A stretch of DNA of 64,000 nucleotides from Candidatus Nitrosopelagicus brevis (GTDB taxonomy: Archaea > Thermoproteota > Nitrososphaeria > Nitrososphaerales > Nitrosopumilaceae), in contig NZ_CP007026.1 of NCBI RefSeq assembly GCF_000812185.1, forward strand, positions 1,168,129 through 1,232,128, given 5' to 3'. Made by a program: the position numbers and the translations under genes. The notes beneath the pieces were generated by a model. That model was not told the DNA's origin, ran no database searches, and saw nothing but the letters and a program-made list of their open reading frames with translations. Shown here in pieces: positions 42,796-51,583 of this stretch (its first letter is position 1; every line of letters begins with the position of its first letter).

Positions 42796-43329
42796 TTAGA
42801 GTACGTCTACAGATCTGCCGCTTGGCTTGGTATCCAAATTGAAGGTTAGTTCAAGGATGCCGTTCGTATAGGTAGCTTTTGGAGAGTCTGAATCGACCTT
42901 GTGATGAATTGGGACATTCACATGGTAGTCTTTTTCGCCATGCTTGGCATCAATATGGACAATATCTTCATCCACAAAGACTTTCACATCGGTCTTTTCA
43001 ACACCTGGCATCTCGGCAACAATCTTGAGAGTTTGTTCCTTGTCGTCAACCAAAGTGTCTATCAGAGGTTCTCTCTTCTCGGCAGTAGCTGCAGGTGGCT
43101 GGTTGTCACACCCACAAGCGTCTGTAGTAGGTAAACTGTCTGGCTTGACATTTCCGTACTCTTGGATAACGGGTCTTCCATCAGGTCCAACGGTCATGGT
43201 ATAACCGTAGTATACTGGACCAGAAGCCCCGTTAGTGTTTTGTAGAGCCTCAAAGATGTCATCAACACTTCCAAATGAGCGCGACATTTCTTTGAAGATT
43301 CTATTGATTTCGTTGTTGAAACTTGTCAT
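42796..43329 (-). CDS. Small heat-shock protein (Hsp20/alpha-crystallin)
   Basis: The 177-aa protein has a variable N-terminal region rich in Phe/Gly, then the alpha-crystallin domain (residues about 85-175: EPLIDTLVDDKEQTLKIVAE; TDVKVFVDEDIVHIDAKHGE; ATYTNGILELTFN). The usual C-terminal IxI motif is replaced by SGRSVDVL, so oligomer contacts may differ. It is an ATP-independent holdase. GAGGT lies just before the ATG. The divergent promoter carries palindromes. Confidence 0.92.
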   Translation of the reverse strand: MTSFNNEINRIFKEMSRSFGSVDDIFEALQNTNGASGPVYYGYTMTVGPDGRPVIQEYGNVKPDSLPTTDACGCDNQPPAATAEKREPLIDTLVDDKEQTLKIVAEMPGVEKTDVKVFVDEDIVHIDAKHGEKDYHVNVPIHHKVDSDSPKATYTNGILELTFNLDTKPSGRSVDVL

Positions 43330-43338
43330 ATTTACCTC

Positions 43339-43364
43339 TATAATGTAATAGGTATGACATTATA
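43339..43364. promoter_or_regulatory. Interrupted palindrome in hsp20 promoter
   Basis: TATAATGT-(10 bp)-ACATTATA is a perfect 8-bp inverted repeat. Its right arm overlaps the likely minus-strand TATA box of hsp20 (about 43358-43367) and the left arm lies 10 bp before the hsp20 ATG. A repressor bound here would block both TATA and start. It is a candidate heat-shock operator. Confidence 0.5.
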
Positions 43365-43377
43365 TAAGTTTTATTTT

Positions 43378-43393
43378 CTATTCATGAGAATAG
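43378..43393. promoter_or_regulatory. Short inverted repeat in hsp20/ACT divergent region
   Basis: CTATTC-ATGA-GAATAG, a 6-bp inverted repeat with 4-bp centre, sits between the two larger palindromes. It could be a third, weaker regulator site. Confidence 0.3.
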
Positions 43394-43407
43394 TTACAAT
43401 TTATGTC

Positions 43408-43430
43408 TATAATTACATAATGTTATTATA
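43408..43430. promoter_or_regulatory. 23-bp near-palindrome at plus-strand promoter
   Basis: The sequence 43408-43430 (starting TATAATTACATAATG) is symmetrical at 20 of 23 positions about a central A. It overlaps the TATA-like TTATTATATC before the plus-strand ACT-like gene (start 43452, about 24 bp away). It shares ACAT/ATGT half-sites with the palindrome at 43339. Confidence 0.45.
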
Positions 43431-43451
43431 TCTGTGCATATATTACACTTT

Positions 43452-44108
43452 ATGAGAACTACCGGCGTATCTGTGCCTGAAGTTGTGCGAGAAATCATTA
43501 CTAGAAACCGCTCAGTTTACGACTGTATGAAGATGGATCTCATCAATTACACCGCTTTAGCAGTCAAAATCCAGCCTGACGTTGAAAAGACGCTGGGAAA
43601 TTCAGTTAATCTGAATACCATAGTAGTTGCCATAAAGCGCTATGCTGACTCTTTTGATGCCAAAGAAGAGGTTTCAGAAGATGCAGTTTTGAAAGATGCC
43701 AGATTAACCCTCACTGATGGAATTATGGGCCTATCCTGGAATATGACAGATGCCGGTGATGAGATGGCAAAAATGCTCAATGAGTTCCACAAAGAATTTA
43801 CAGATTCTGAATTTTTCAGATTTGGAGATTCTTTCAGAATACTAACTGAAGATAGTGACCGTGTCAGACGACATTTCCAATCCCTACCAAGAGAAAACCA
43901 GTTCAATTCAGGATTAGCCAAAATTAAGGTGGCAGTTCCAGAGGGGCATAGCCGCTCAGATGTTATGGCATTTGTGACTGAGATTCTCCATTACAATGGA
44001 ATCGATATGGCCGATGCCTTGTTTACCCAAGATGGTTTAGTTATCGTCCTAAAAGAAGAGGACGCACCAAAAGCATATGAAAAGTTACGTGCTCAAATAT
44101 CACGATAA
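43452..44108 (+). CDS. Hypothetical protein with probable C-terminal ACT domain
   Basis: The 218-aa protein opens RTTGVSVPEVVREIITRNRS (possible HTH-like helices, followed by VYDCMKMDLINYTALAVKI). It ends with an ACT-like fold (LAKIKVAVPEGHSRSDVMAF ... ITE-like helix, then FTQDGLVIVLKEED). It may bind a small molecule such as an amino acid. I chose ATG 43452, about 24 bp after a TATA-like box, over a GTG at 43434. It is divergent from hsp20 and shares palindromic operators, so it could be its regulator; inference. Confidence 0.68.
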   Translation: MRTTGVSVPEVVREIITRNRSVYDCMKMDLINYTALAVKIQPDVEKTLGNSVNLNTIVVAIKRYADSFDAKEEVSEDAVLKDARLTLTDGIMGLSWNMTDAGDEMAKMLNEFHKEFTDSEFFRFGDSFRILTEDSDRVRRHFQSLPRENQFNSGLAKIKVAVPEGHSRSDVMAFVTEILHYNGIDMADALFTQDGLVIVLKEEDAPKAYEKLRAQISR

Positions 44109-44153
44109 TTCTACACTGCAATCTTAAATTAGCATTAAAAGGGCTGAAATATC

Positions 44154-45617
44154 ATGAATTTGATTTTTCTGAGTATCTTTGAAGAGTTTCAAAATTTCTT
44201 CAAAGATGGATTTTTGTCAAAAATCAATACTGAGGAATTAGCAGATTCTAATGCTCGAGATTTAGTAAGGTCATATTTTGAAAGAAATCCTTTGCCTGAG
44301 ATGGATGTTGATAATCCAGGGATGGAAATCATACTGAATGGTCTAGCAAACATTCAGAGATTCATAGGAGAGGTTTCAATGGGCGAGGGCTCACTGATTG
44401 CATCAGCTCCAATTTTGTTACTTGCAGCAAGTGTTGTTATTATTTTAGGAGTTTTGGGAGAGGCATTTTTCAAGAAAACTGGAATTCCAGATATTGCATT
44501 TTTGATGATACTAGGAGTTATGATTGGGCCTGTAATTGGAATTGTACAACCAGCTGCAGTCATTGAGATTGTTCCGTACTTTGCAGCACTTGCATTAATC
44601 ATAATCATGTTTGATGGTGGGTATAACCTAAAGATTGGACAAATTCTAAAGACTGCACACTTTTCTGTGATTCTAGTAATTTTGGGATTTGCGGCTGCTG
44701 TTGGTACTGTCAGTGTATTTGCACATTATGGTTTAGGATGGGAATGGCTCGACAGCATACTACTTGGAACTATAGTTGGAGGTAGCAGCTCGATCATTGT
44801 TTTTGGTTTGGTAAGAAAACTGAGAATTTCAGAGAAAGCAAAATCAATGCTTAGTTTTGAATCTGCATTAACTGATATTTTATCAACAATTGTAGCATTC
44901 ATTTTGTTTGAGGCAGTTCTTACAGGTTCATTTAGTATCGACCTTTTAGGAGAAACACTTGGAAGAGCAATCGCTGTTGGCCTGATACTTGGATTTGGAG
45001 TTGGAATTCCATGGATGTTTATTATTTCCAAGTTGAGTAATGCACAACACAACTATATGCTCACATTAGGAGTTCTATTCTTACTATTCTTCTTGGCAAA
45101 CTCATTTGGAGAATCAGGAGCATTGACCGCACTTGTATTTGGACTAATGCTAGGAAACAAAAAGTATCTACTAAAGAAATTACGAATTAAACTGCCAGAG
45201 CATACAATAGATAACTCACTTCACAGTCAAGTTACATTCATTGTTAGAGCATTTTTCTTCGTCTTTGTAGGATTGCTAGCAAGCTTTGGGCAAATTGAAT
45301 ATGTCATATTTGGAATAGTGGCGGCGGTGGCGATTTACATTGGAAGAATCATTATTACACATACTGCACTTGTGCGTGGATTTTCCAAGTTAGACAAGAA
45401 AGTTACATCTGTAATGATTCCAAGAGGATTAGCTGCTGCCGTGTTAGCTACTATACCGCTTACAATGGGATTGCAAAATGGAGAAGCGTATCCGCAAATA
45501 ATATTTTTCATAATATTATCATCTGTAATCATAACAACAATTGGATTAGGCAGTGCAAAGAAAATTGAACCTCCAGAAGGAAGTGGGGGATTTGTTACGG
45601 AAACAAAAGATAAATAA
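44154..45617 (+). CDS. Sodium or potassium/proton antiporter (CPA family)
   Basis: The 487-aa protein has about 12 membrane helices after a soluble N-terminal part of about 75 residues. CPA landmarks are visible: GGSSSIIVFGLVRKL, SFESALTDILSTIVAFILFE (ion-site TD region) and SVMIPRGLAAAVLATIPLTM. It exchanges Na+ or K+ for H+ to regulate pH and salt, useful in a marine cell. No RCK/TrkA domain is fused. The ATG is at 44154. Confidence 0.92.
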   Translation: MNLIFLSIFEEFQNFFKDGFLSKINTEELADSNARDLVRSYFERNPLPEMDVDNPGMEIILNGLANIQRFIGEVSMGEGSLIASAPILLLAASVVIILGVLGEAFFKKTGIPDIAFLMILGVMIGPVIGIVQPAAVIEIVPYFAALALIIIMFDGGYNLKIGQILKTAHFSVILVILGFAAAVGTVSVFAHYGLGWEWLDSILLGTIVGGSSSIIVFGLVRKLRISEKAKSMLSFESALTDILSTIVAFILFEAVLTGSFSIDLLGETLGRAIAVGLILGFGVGIPWMFIISKLSNAQHNYMLTLGVLFLLFFLANSFGESGALTALVFGLMLGNKKYLLKKLRIKLPEHTIDNSLHSQVTFIVRAFFFVFVGLLASFGQIEYVIFGIVAAVAIYIGRIIITHTALVRGFSKLDKKVTSVMIPRGLAAAVLATIPLTMGLQNGEAYPQIIFFIILSSVIITTIGLGSAKKIEPPEGSGGFVTETKDK

Positions 45618-45622
45618 TTGCT

Positions 45623-46534
45623 TTATACGTCTATAGATTCTTTTAAGCCTTTGTAGCGGTTTCGAATTGTAACTTCAGTAACATTTGCAGCTTCTGCAAT
45701 GTCACGTTGTGTTTTGTCTTCACCGTTCTTGACACATGATAGGTACAATGCGGCTGCTGCTAATCCCATTGGATCTTTTCCAGCAGATGCTTCATTATCT
45801 TGTGCAATTTTCAAAACCTTGATTGCATAACGTTTTGTTTTTTCTGCAATACCAATTTTACTTGCAATTCTTGCAACACACTGCACTGAATCAGTAACAG
45901 GCATTTTCAAATCTAATTCTTTTACAAGTAAACGATAACATCTTGCAATATCTTTTCTTTTGATATTTGCAGCAATTTCAACATCTTTGAGGTTTCGTGG
46001 GGTTTCTGTATCACGACATGCAGCATACAATGCAGATGCCATTAGTGCAGAGATTGAACGACCTCTTACAAGACCTTTGTCTAGTGCTTTACGATAAATG
46101 TAAGCTGCTTTTTCTACAACAGATTCTGAAATTGCAAGTTTGTCTTTTAATCTATTTAGTTCACTGAATGCTTGTCTAAAGTTTCTGTCAACTGGTTCGT
46201 GAACTTGACTTCTACTGTCCCAGGTTCTTAATCTTTCAATTGTGTTTTTCATTGATGCGGTAAGTGGTTTACCAGATGCATCTTTGTTTACAGGATTAAT
46301 TACAGTTGCAAGACCCATGTCATGCATTGTTAATGACGTTGGTGCACCAGCTCGTGCTCTGTCACCATGTTCATCTTGTGTGAAAGAACGCCATTCAGGT
46401 CCAGATTCTTGTAATTTTTCTGACATTACAAAACCACACTTGGAGCAAAACATTTCGCCAGATTCGTTATCTGTTACCATTTTGCCTTTGACACAACGTG
46501 GGCAAGCATCTTTTGCAGCGCCTTGATTAACCAT
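45623..46534 (-). CDS. tfb: Transcription initiation factor TFB
   Basis: TFB bridges TBP-TATA and RNA polymerase. The 303-aa protein has an N-terminal zinc ribbon (CPRCVKGK ... CSKCGFVMS), a B-finger/reader (SGPEWRSFTQDEHGDRARAG) and two cyclin folds (VEKAAYIYRKALDKGLVRGR; AAAALYLSCVKNGEDKTQRD ... VTIRNRYKGL). It is intact and full length. Thaumarchaea often carry several tfb genes, so this may be one of a set. A TATA-like ATTATAAAC is about 28 bp upstream. Confidence 0.96.
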   Translation of the reverse strand: MVNQGAAKDACPRCVKGKMVTDNESGEMFCSKCGFVMSEKLQESGPEWRSFTQDEHGDRARAGAPTSLTMHDMGLATVINPVNKDASGKPLTASMKNTIERLRTWDSRSQVHEPVDRNFRQAFSELNRLKDKLAISESVVEKAAYIYRKALDKGLVRGRSISALMASALYAACRDTETPRNLKDVEIAANIKRKDIARCYRLLVKELDLKMPVTDSVQCVARIASKIGIAEKTKRYAIKVLKIAQDNEASAGKDPMGLAAAALYLSCVKNGEDKTQRDIAEAANVTEVTIRNRYKGLKESIDV

Positions 46535-46647
46535 AATGTATACCCCTTGCAGAATTAGTTTATAATCCTAATTGTTTATTCATGCCTAAATTGAGCCTGA
46601 GATGAATATGTAATATCAGTTAATTATAGAAATGATCGAATAATGGT

Positions 46648-48243
46648 ATGAATGCTAAATTTTTCATAATTCCAGTTTTTTTGATAGGGGCATTATTTCT
46701 AGGACAAATTCCAGATTCTTCTGGCCACGGACTTGGATCTGAAACAATGCCACCAGTAATGATTGGGGATTTAGAAGCTACACTAGAGGTGAACTCATCA
46801 ACAATTTACACCGATATTGATGGAGAAGAAAAAGGAATAAGACAAATTTCAATTGACTTTTTTGAAACTTTTACAAATATTGATTCAAACCAAGTACAAG
46901 CAATTGATAATGTAACATTTCAAGTTGATTTAATCAAAAGTGGTAATGTCATAATTAGTGAAACATTTCAAAGAGATGACGGTGTTTTGATAATGAATCT
47001 AACACCATCAAATAATGAACAAGTACAAGTTATGGAACGTGAAACATTTGCGTCATTTTTTGGATTAGCAAGTGAACAGTATAATTTTGAAGGGGAAATT
47101 TTTGAGAATGGAGGATTATACGAGTTTGAAATTTCAATTCTAACAATTAATAGTTACGATAATGTTTTAACTGATCCAGCATATTATGAACTTGGAATTT
47201 CTATAGAAGAAACTACACGATATGTAATTGATGATGTTAATTATGGAAAACAAGAGTTAGGAATTGTAACATTTTTTGATCAAATAACAGAGTTTGATTA
47301 TAACATAGAAACAAAAGAAATTATATTTTCATTTCCATTTGAATGGAATCAAAATACAATTGATCAAACAACTGTGATACATGAAGAAGTACTAGTGCCA
47401 AAAACATATGGTGATCTTTTAGTTGCAAAATATGTTGCAACATTAAATGGACTTGATTTGCCTGAATCAATGATAAACATTGATGACTTTTCAGCTGATG
47501 ATAGACTTGTACACATAGTAGTTAGTCAAAAAGAGTTACAAGAAATTTTTTCAAACAATAAGTTTAGTGATAATAAAATTACAATGACGGTAAAACCAGA
47601 AAGTGATTTGCCATTATCTGGTGTAACAGAAAATGGTCAATTCAAAGTTAACTTGTGGTGGACTAAAGATCTAAGATCTGGAGAATATACAATTATACGT
47701 TATGATATTTTAGATACGTTTTTGAAAAATAAACCGATTGCAGTACCATATGAATTGAAAATATTTCATAATGGAGAGAAAATTTTTTCTAAAAGTAATG
47801 TAAGTTCAGATGCAAAACCATCAGAATCAAGACCTTCTAACAAGAATGACTTTGAATGGAACATCCCATCAGATGTTTCAGGAGTAATCGTAGTTAAATT
47901 CGAGAATTTGGATGGAAGTAAAGTTGCAAATGTAGAGTTTCCACTCATAGTTGATAGAGAAAAATCTTCAGTGGAATATCAAATTCCAGAATGGGTAAAA
48001 AATAATGCTGGATGGTGGGCAAGTGGACAAATCCCAGACTCTGCATTTATTGATGGAATTGAACATTTGATTAAGCAGGAAATTATCGTTGTTCCTATAA
48101 GTGAAACACAGTCAGAAGATGAATCAAATATTCCAGAATGGATTAAGACTAATGCTGAATGGTGGGCAAGTGGACAAATTGATGATAAAACATTTGCAAC
48201 AGGAATTGAATTTTTGATAAAAATTGGTCTTATTGTTGTCTAA
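46648..48243 (+). CDS. Large exported protein with two C-terminal PEW-WW repeats
   Basis: The 531-aa protein has a signal peptide (FFIIPVFLIGALFLGQI) and a beta-rich extracytoplasmic body of about 420 residues. It ends in two 36-37-residue repeats. Repeat 1 is at residues 446-482 and repeat 2 at 495-531, each starting IPEW(V/I)K, then NA(G/E)WWASGQI, and a helix (FIDGIEHLIKQ; FATGIEFLIKI). Such WW-containing repeats recur in thaumarchaeal surface proteins and may bind the S-layer or wall components. The start is ATG 46648 with a TATA-like AATTATAG about 24 bp upstream. The 3' end overlaps the convergent gene by 14 bp. Confidence 0.82.
   Translation: MNAKFFIIPVFLIGALFLGQIPDSSGHGLGSETMPPVMIGDLEATLEVNSSTIYTDIDGEEKGIRQISIDFFETFTNIDSNQVQAIDNVTFQVDLIKSGNVIISETFQRDDGVLIMNLTPSNNEQVQVMERETFASFFGLASEQYNFEGEIFENGGLYEFEISILTINSYDNVLTDPAYYELGISIEETTRYVIDDVNYGKQELGIVTFFDQITEFDYNIETKEIIFSFPFEWNQNTIDQTTVIHEEVLVPKTYGDLLVAKYVATLNGLDLPESMINIDDFSADDRLVHIVVSQKELQEIFSNNKFSDNKITMTVKPESDLPLSGVTENGQFKVNLWWTKDLRSGEYTIIRYDILDTFLKNKPIAVPYELKIFHNGEKIFSKSNVSSDAKPSESRPSNKNDFEWNIPSDVSGVIVVKFENLDGSKVANVEFPLIVDREKSSVEYQIPEWVKNNAGWWASGQIPDSAFIDGIEHLIKQEIIVVPISETQSEDESNIPEWIKTNAEWWASGQIDDKTFATGIEFLIKIGLIVV
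47983..48241 (+). repeat. Two-copy WW coding repeat
   Basis: Two 36-37-codon copies are separated by a 12-codon linker (SETQSEDESN region). Conserved positions are I-P-E-W, N-A-x-W-W-A-S-G-Q-I, then F-x-x-G-I-E-x-L-I-K. Unequal recombination within this segment could change copy number. Confidence 0.75.
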
Positions 48244-49852
48244 GTTTTTTATTTATTGCAATAATTGCTGCAGCTGGTGCTACAAAGTACATTCCAATGT
48301 TTAGAAGAATAATTCCAATACCATAACCTAACATTTCTTCTTCAGTATCAACTTGTACATAGTTGAGTAGTGTTAGTGATGTTAGCATTGGTGTTAGTGT
48401 TACCTTGACTGCTTCTTTGAAGACTGGATTTTCTCTTTCATAGTCTGCTACATATGGCGAGAATGAATAGTAAAATTGGTTGAATCCTGTCATGAATGTT
48501 GCACCTGATTGTGTGTTCATTACAGTGTTATCTCTAATCTCTCTCAAGAATTGAACTTGTGGTGCCATTTCAGAACCGAATGCTGCAGTTGCAATTAGAC
48601 AACCCCCACCTTCTTCTTCAGTTTGTAATGTTCCTGCATATCCACCTGAACCATCAGGATCGTTTTTTAAATCAGGATTAGTTAAATCTGCTTCATCACC
48701 AACAGGAACTTTTGCAAAGTCAATATTTGAAAATTCAATTGAATTAACAATATCATCGAAATAATCGGATTGTCTATCATGACTTTCTAAATTATTTGTA
48801 TATTGGACAGTGTAAAACATATCATCTACTTTTATCAAAAGAGTTGAAAACCCAATGTTCATTTCTATCCCTTCTCTATTTTCAAAATGACCAATTGCTT
48901 TTAGTAGATATGCATCATTTCCTTTAATTTGAGTACCCGTTTCACTGACAATTGATAGTGCGCCTGTTTCAATCATAGGAGTAACTTGTTGTCTCAGTCC
49001 ATTGATTGCTTCTTCAATTGTAACATCTTGACGAGTAATGGCAAAAGATACCGCAGGAGCTGATGTAGATGTTTTTGATCCTACGACAACAATATCAGGA
49101 CTACTACCAGATGGCGGTGGTGTTTGAACTATCCAACCTGCAGGAGAAGTAAAAGATATTCCAAATTCAGGAAAAGAATTTGGTTGACTTGTTGTAGGAG
49201 CTATGAGAGCATTTCCTTCATCAGTAGTTACTGGAGTTACATATTCTGGTAAATTTGATAATTCAGAACGATCTATAACTTGTACATTTTTTATGATAGC
49301 TCTCCATGCATCCATTGGTTGATCATTTGGGGCTGTGTTCATTGTTGCAATTCTATCTAATGTTTCAAAGCTTTCATTGGTTAAAATTCTGCCAAAAACA
49401 GTATACTGACCATCTAGAAAGTTTGAATCTTTATGAACAATAAAAAATTGAGAACCTCCACTGTTAGGATCAGATGAGCGTGCCATTGAGACTATTCCTC
49501 GTTTATGTTCAATGCTGTTAAATTCTGCATCTATAGAATAGCCAGGATCACCTGTTCCCCATTCAGACATAGAAACTGAAGAATCAGCTGATTTTGGATC
49601 ACCACCTTGAATCATAAATCCTTCAATTATACGATGAAAAATAGTTCCAGTGTAAAAACCGTCTTCAGATAGTGTTACAAAGTTTTCAACATGGTTTGGA
49701 GCGAATTGTGGGAAGAATTCTATAATTAATCGTCCAGAATCAGTCTCTAATACTACAATTGTATCTTCATATTCTCCAAAGGCTTGAGGTGTTGTAACAA
49801 TAATCAATAAAATCAAAGGTAAAAAAAAGAATTTTTTATTCATAATTTTCAA
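48230..49852 (-). CDS. Exported cyclophilin with PsbP-like and CFI-box domains
   Basis: The 540-aa multidomain protein has a signal peptide (FFFLPLILLIIVTTPQAFG), a cyclophilin domain (about residues 30-200: FHRIIEGFMIQGGDP, SQFFIVHKDSNFLDG), a PsbP-like domain (about 225-375: SFTSPAGWIVQTPPPSG), and an acidic linker. Next comes a CFI-box (GGGCLIATAAFGSEMAPQVQ then FLREIRDN), ending with a membrane helix (YGIGIILLNIGMYFVAPAAA) and basic tail. It should sit outside the membrane as a folding catalyst for exported proteins. This domain order is unusual. It overlaps the convergent WW-repeat gene by 14 bp. Confidence 0.88.
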   Translation of the reverse strand: MKIMNKKFFFLPLILLIIVTTPQAFGEYEDTIVVLETDSGRLIIEFFPQFAPNHVENFVTLSEDGFYTGTIFHRIIEGFMIQGGDPKSADSSVSMSEWGTGDPGYSIDAEFNSIEHKRGIVSMARSSDPNSGGSQFFIVHKDSNFLDGQYTVFGRILTNESFETLDRIATMNTAPNDQPMDAWRAIIKNVQVIDRSELSNLPEYVTPVTTDEGNALIAPTTSQPNSFPEFGISFTSPAGWIVQTPPPSGSSPDIVVVGSKTSTSAPAVSFAITRQDVTIEEAINGLRQQVTPMIETGALSIVSETGTQIKGNDAYLLKAIGHFENREGIEMNIGFSTLLIKVDDMFYTVQYTNNLESHDRQSDYFDDIVNSIEFSNIDFAKVPVGDEADLTNPDLKNDPDGSGGYAGTLQTEEEGGGCLIATAAFGSEMAPQVQFLREIRDNTVMNTQSGATFMTGFNQFYYSFSPYVADYERENPVFKEAVKVTLTPMLTSLTLLNYVQVDTEEEMLGYGIGIILLNIGMYFVAPAAAIIAINKKLRQQ

Positions 49853-49918
49853 AATTCCATCTATAATAAAAATTAGATCTGCAATTGACTTTTAACGATC
49901 TATTTTTCAAGTTGTTCT

Positions 49919-50422
49919 ATGGAATTTGATGAAAAGATTCACACACATTTGATGTCCGTTTGGAGAGAATCAAAGTCCTTTTTTGGTGTTGGAGGAAAGG
50001 AAGGAATGCTACTATTAACAGATAATCACTTTATATTTCTAAAAAGAACTGAAAGAATGAAAAAATGGTGGGGTGCAGCAACTAAAAGACAAGTAGTTAC
50101 ATTAATACAAAATAAAAATACAATGACTGACAAAATAGATGGATACGAAGAAAAGGATTTGCAGGTTGATTTGGAAGAAGTAAAATCAAAACATATCAGC
50201 AAAATTACATTTGATAATATTTTAGAAATTGGAGAAGAAGAAAAAACGTGGGGTAGTGTTTTATCAATTAAAGCAATTGAAGATGGTAAGGAAAAAAAGT
50301 ATGATTTTTCAATTGTTCAAGACTGGGTGAAATACCCAATCAAAGATCCTACAAAATATCTCAATGTTGACTGGAAACCATGTATAGAGTTCATCAAATC
50401 AAGACAAAGAGTAACAAAATAA
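49919..50422 (+). CDS. Hypothetical protein, GRAM/PH-like
   Basis: The 167-aa protein begins EFDEKIHTHLMSVWRESKSF followed by a beta-rich core (GMLLLTDNHFIFLKRTERMK ... ITFDNILEIGEEEKTWGSVL). The strand pattern recalls GRAM/PH-like folds but no family is certain. It has no signal peptide. The cbiE gene begins 1 bp after its stop, so the two are coupled. Confidence 0.7.
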   Translation: MEFDEKIHTHLMSVWRESKSFFGVGGKEGMLLLTDNHFIFLKRTERMKKWWGAATKRQVVTLIQNKNTMTDKIDGYEEKDLQVDLEEVKSKHISKITFDNILEIGEEEKTWGSVLSIKAIEDGKEKKYDFSIVQDWVKYPIKDPTKYLNVDWKPCIEFIKSRQRVTK

Positions 50423-50423
50423 A

Positions 50424-51122
50424 ATGAATAAAGTTTTTGCCGTAGGTGTAGGACCAGGTTCACCAAAATATGTTACAGATATAGTAAAAGATGTAATATC
50501 ACAATGTGATGTTGTTATTGGTTATGGATATACAATAAAAACAATTGAGGAATATGTTAAAGATAAAAAAATACTTGAAGTAACAATGCAAAATCAAGAA
50601 GAAGCATACCAAGAAATTGCAAAAGAGGATAATCACACAATATTAGTTCCATTTACAGGTGATGTTAATTTTTCAGAATCTGAAGTTGTTGATAGATTAA
50701 TTGAGATTTATGATGAAGTAGAAATAATTCCTGGTATTAGCTCAACACAGGTTGCTGCATCACGTGCAAAAGTTCCAACTGACAAGTCAAAAGTGATTAC
50801 GATGCATATTTCAACATCAATAGAAGAGAAGAAATTAGAATTACAAAAAGCATTGATTGATGGTCTTAGCGTCATACTTGTTCCAAGACCATGGCCAAAA
50901 GTTCCTGAAAAACACTTCATGCAATCTGAGATTGCAAAATATTTGAAACAAAATGGTTTTGATACTTCAAAGATGAAAGTACATGTCTATGAGTCGATAA
51001 CTACGGAAAATGAGACTAGTTTTGAGGGAACAGTTGAACAATTGGAAGGAAAAGAATTCTCAGACCTCTCAGTGATGGTATTCAACCAAGCAACACTTGA
51101 ATCGTATATCAATTTTGATTAG
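50424..51122 (+). CDS. cbiE: Cobalt-precorrin-7 C5-methyltransferase (CbiE)
   Basis: The 232-aa protein has the SAM-dependent tetrapyrrole methylase fold: VFAVGVGPGSPKYVT, VIGYGYTIKTIEE, VPFTGDVNFSESEVVDRL and IPGISSTQVAASRAKVP. The pattern best matches CbiE, though CbiT is not fused as in some species. It methylates C5 of the corrin ring. It is the second gene of a unit beginning at 49919, and a HEPN-like gene follows 2 bp on. Confidence 0.88.
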   Translation: MNKVFAVGVGPGSPKYVTDIVKDVISQCDVVIGYGYTIKTIEEYVKDKKILEVTMQNQEEAYQEIAKEDNHTILVPFTGDVNFSESEVVDRLIEIYDEVEIIPGISSTQVAASRAKVPTDKSKVITMHISTSIEEKKLELQKALIDGLSVILVPRPWPKVPEKHFMQSEIAKYLKQNGFDTSKMKVHVYESITTENETSFEGTVEQLEGKEFSDLSVMVFNQATLESYINFD

Positions 51123-51124
51123 TC

Positions 51125-51553
51125 ATGGGTAAAAAAGCAGCAAAGTGGGCTCCATCAAAAAAAGAATTGGAGAAAATACTGGAGGCAGATAACAGCCACG
51201 AATTATTTCTAGTTGGCCAAGTATGTATTGAAAGAATTTTGGAGAAAATACTGGAGAAGAAATTCAATATTCATGCAGATGTATTAGATGATGGACAATT
51301 CATGTGGTATCAAAAATTTCTGATATTAGAAAAATCTGGGAAGCTAAAAGGAAATGTTAAGAAAAATGCTCGTTTGATTAACCAGATAAGAAATAGATTT
51401 TCACATAGATTGAAACCTGATGAAAAAGCTATTGAGAATCAGATTAGAGAACTAGAATATCTTGGTGCACCTCATAAAAATTCAATCACAAAGTTTGAAA
51501 AATATCGAATCTGTGTTATCAGTACTTTTACAGAATTAGAGAAAATGTTGTAA
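51125..51553 (+). CDS. HEPN-like/MltR-type helical protein
   Basis: The 142-aa all-helical protein contains LINQIRNRFSHRL, an R-x4-H motif (RNRFSH) like that of HEPN ribonucleases and DUF4145/MltR-type proteins. The early segment HELFLVGQVCIERILEKILE matches the long helix of this superfamily. HEPN proteins often cut RNA or act as toxins, but many members are inactive. No MNT nucleotidyltransferase antitoxin is adjacent, so a toxin-antitoxin role is not supported. It follows cbiE by 2 bp. Confidence 0.7.
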   Translation: MGKKAAKWAPSKKELEKILEADNSHELFLVGQVCIERILEKILEKKFNIHADVLDDGQFMWYQKFLILEKSGKLKGNVKKNARLINQIRNRFSHRLKPDEKAIENQIRELEYLGAPHKNSITKFEKYRICVISTFTELEKML

Positions 51554-51583
51554 ATTTATTAGCGAAAAAATCTATTTAACAAT

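Noticed and set aside
51125..51553. HEPN-MNT toxin-antitoxin system
   Set aside because: No nucleotidyltransferase partner is adjacent, and the gene is in a cobalamin-containing unit.
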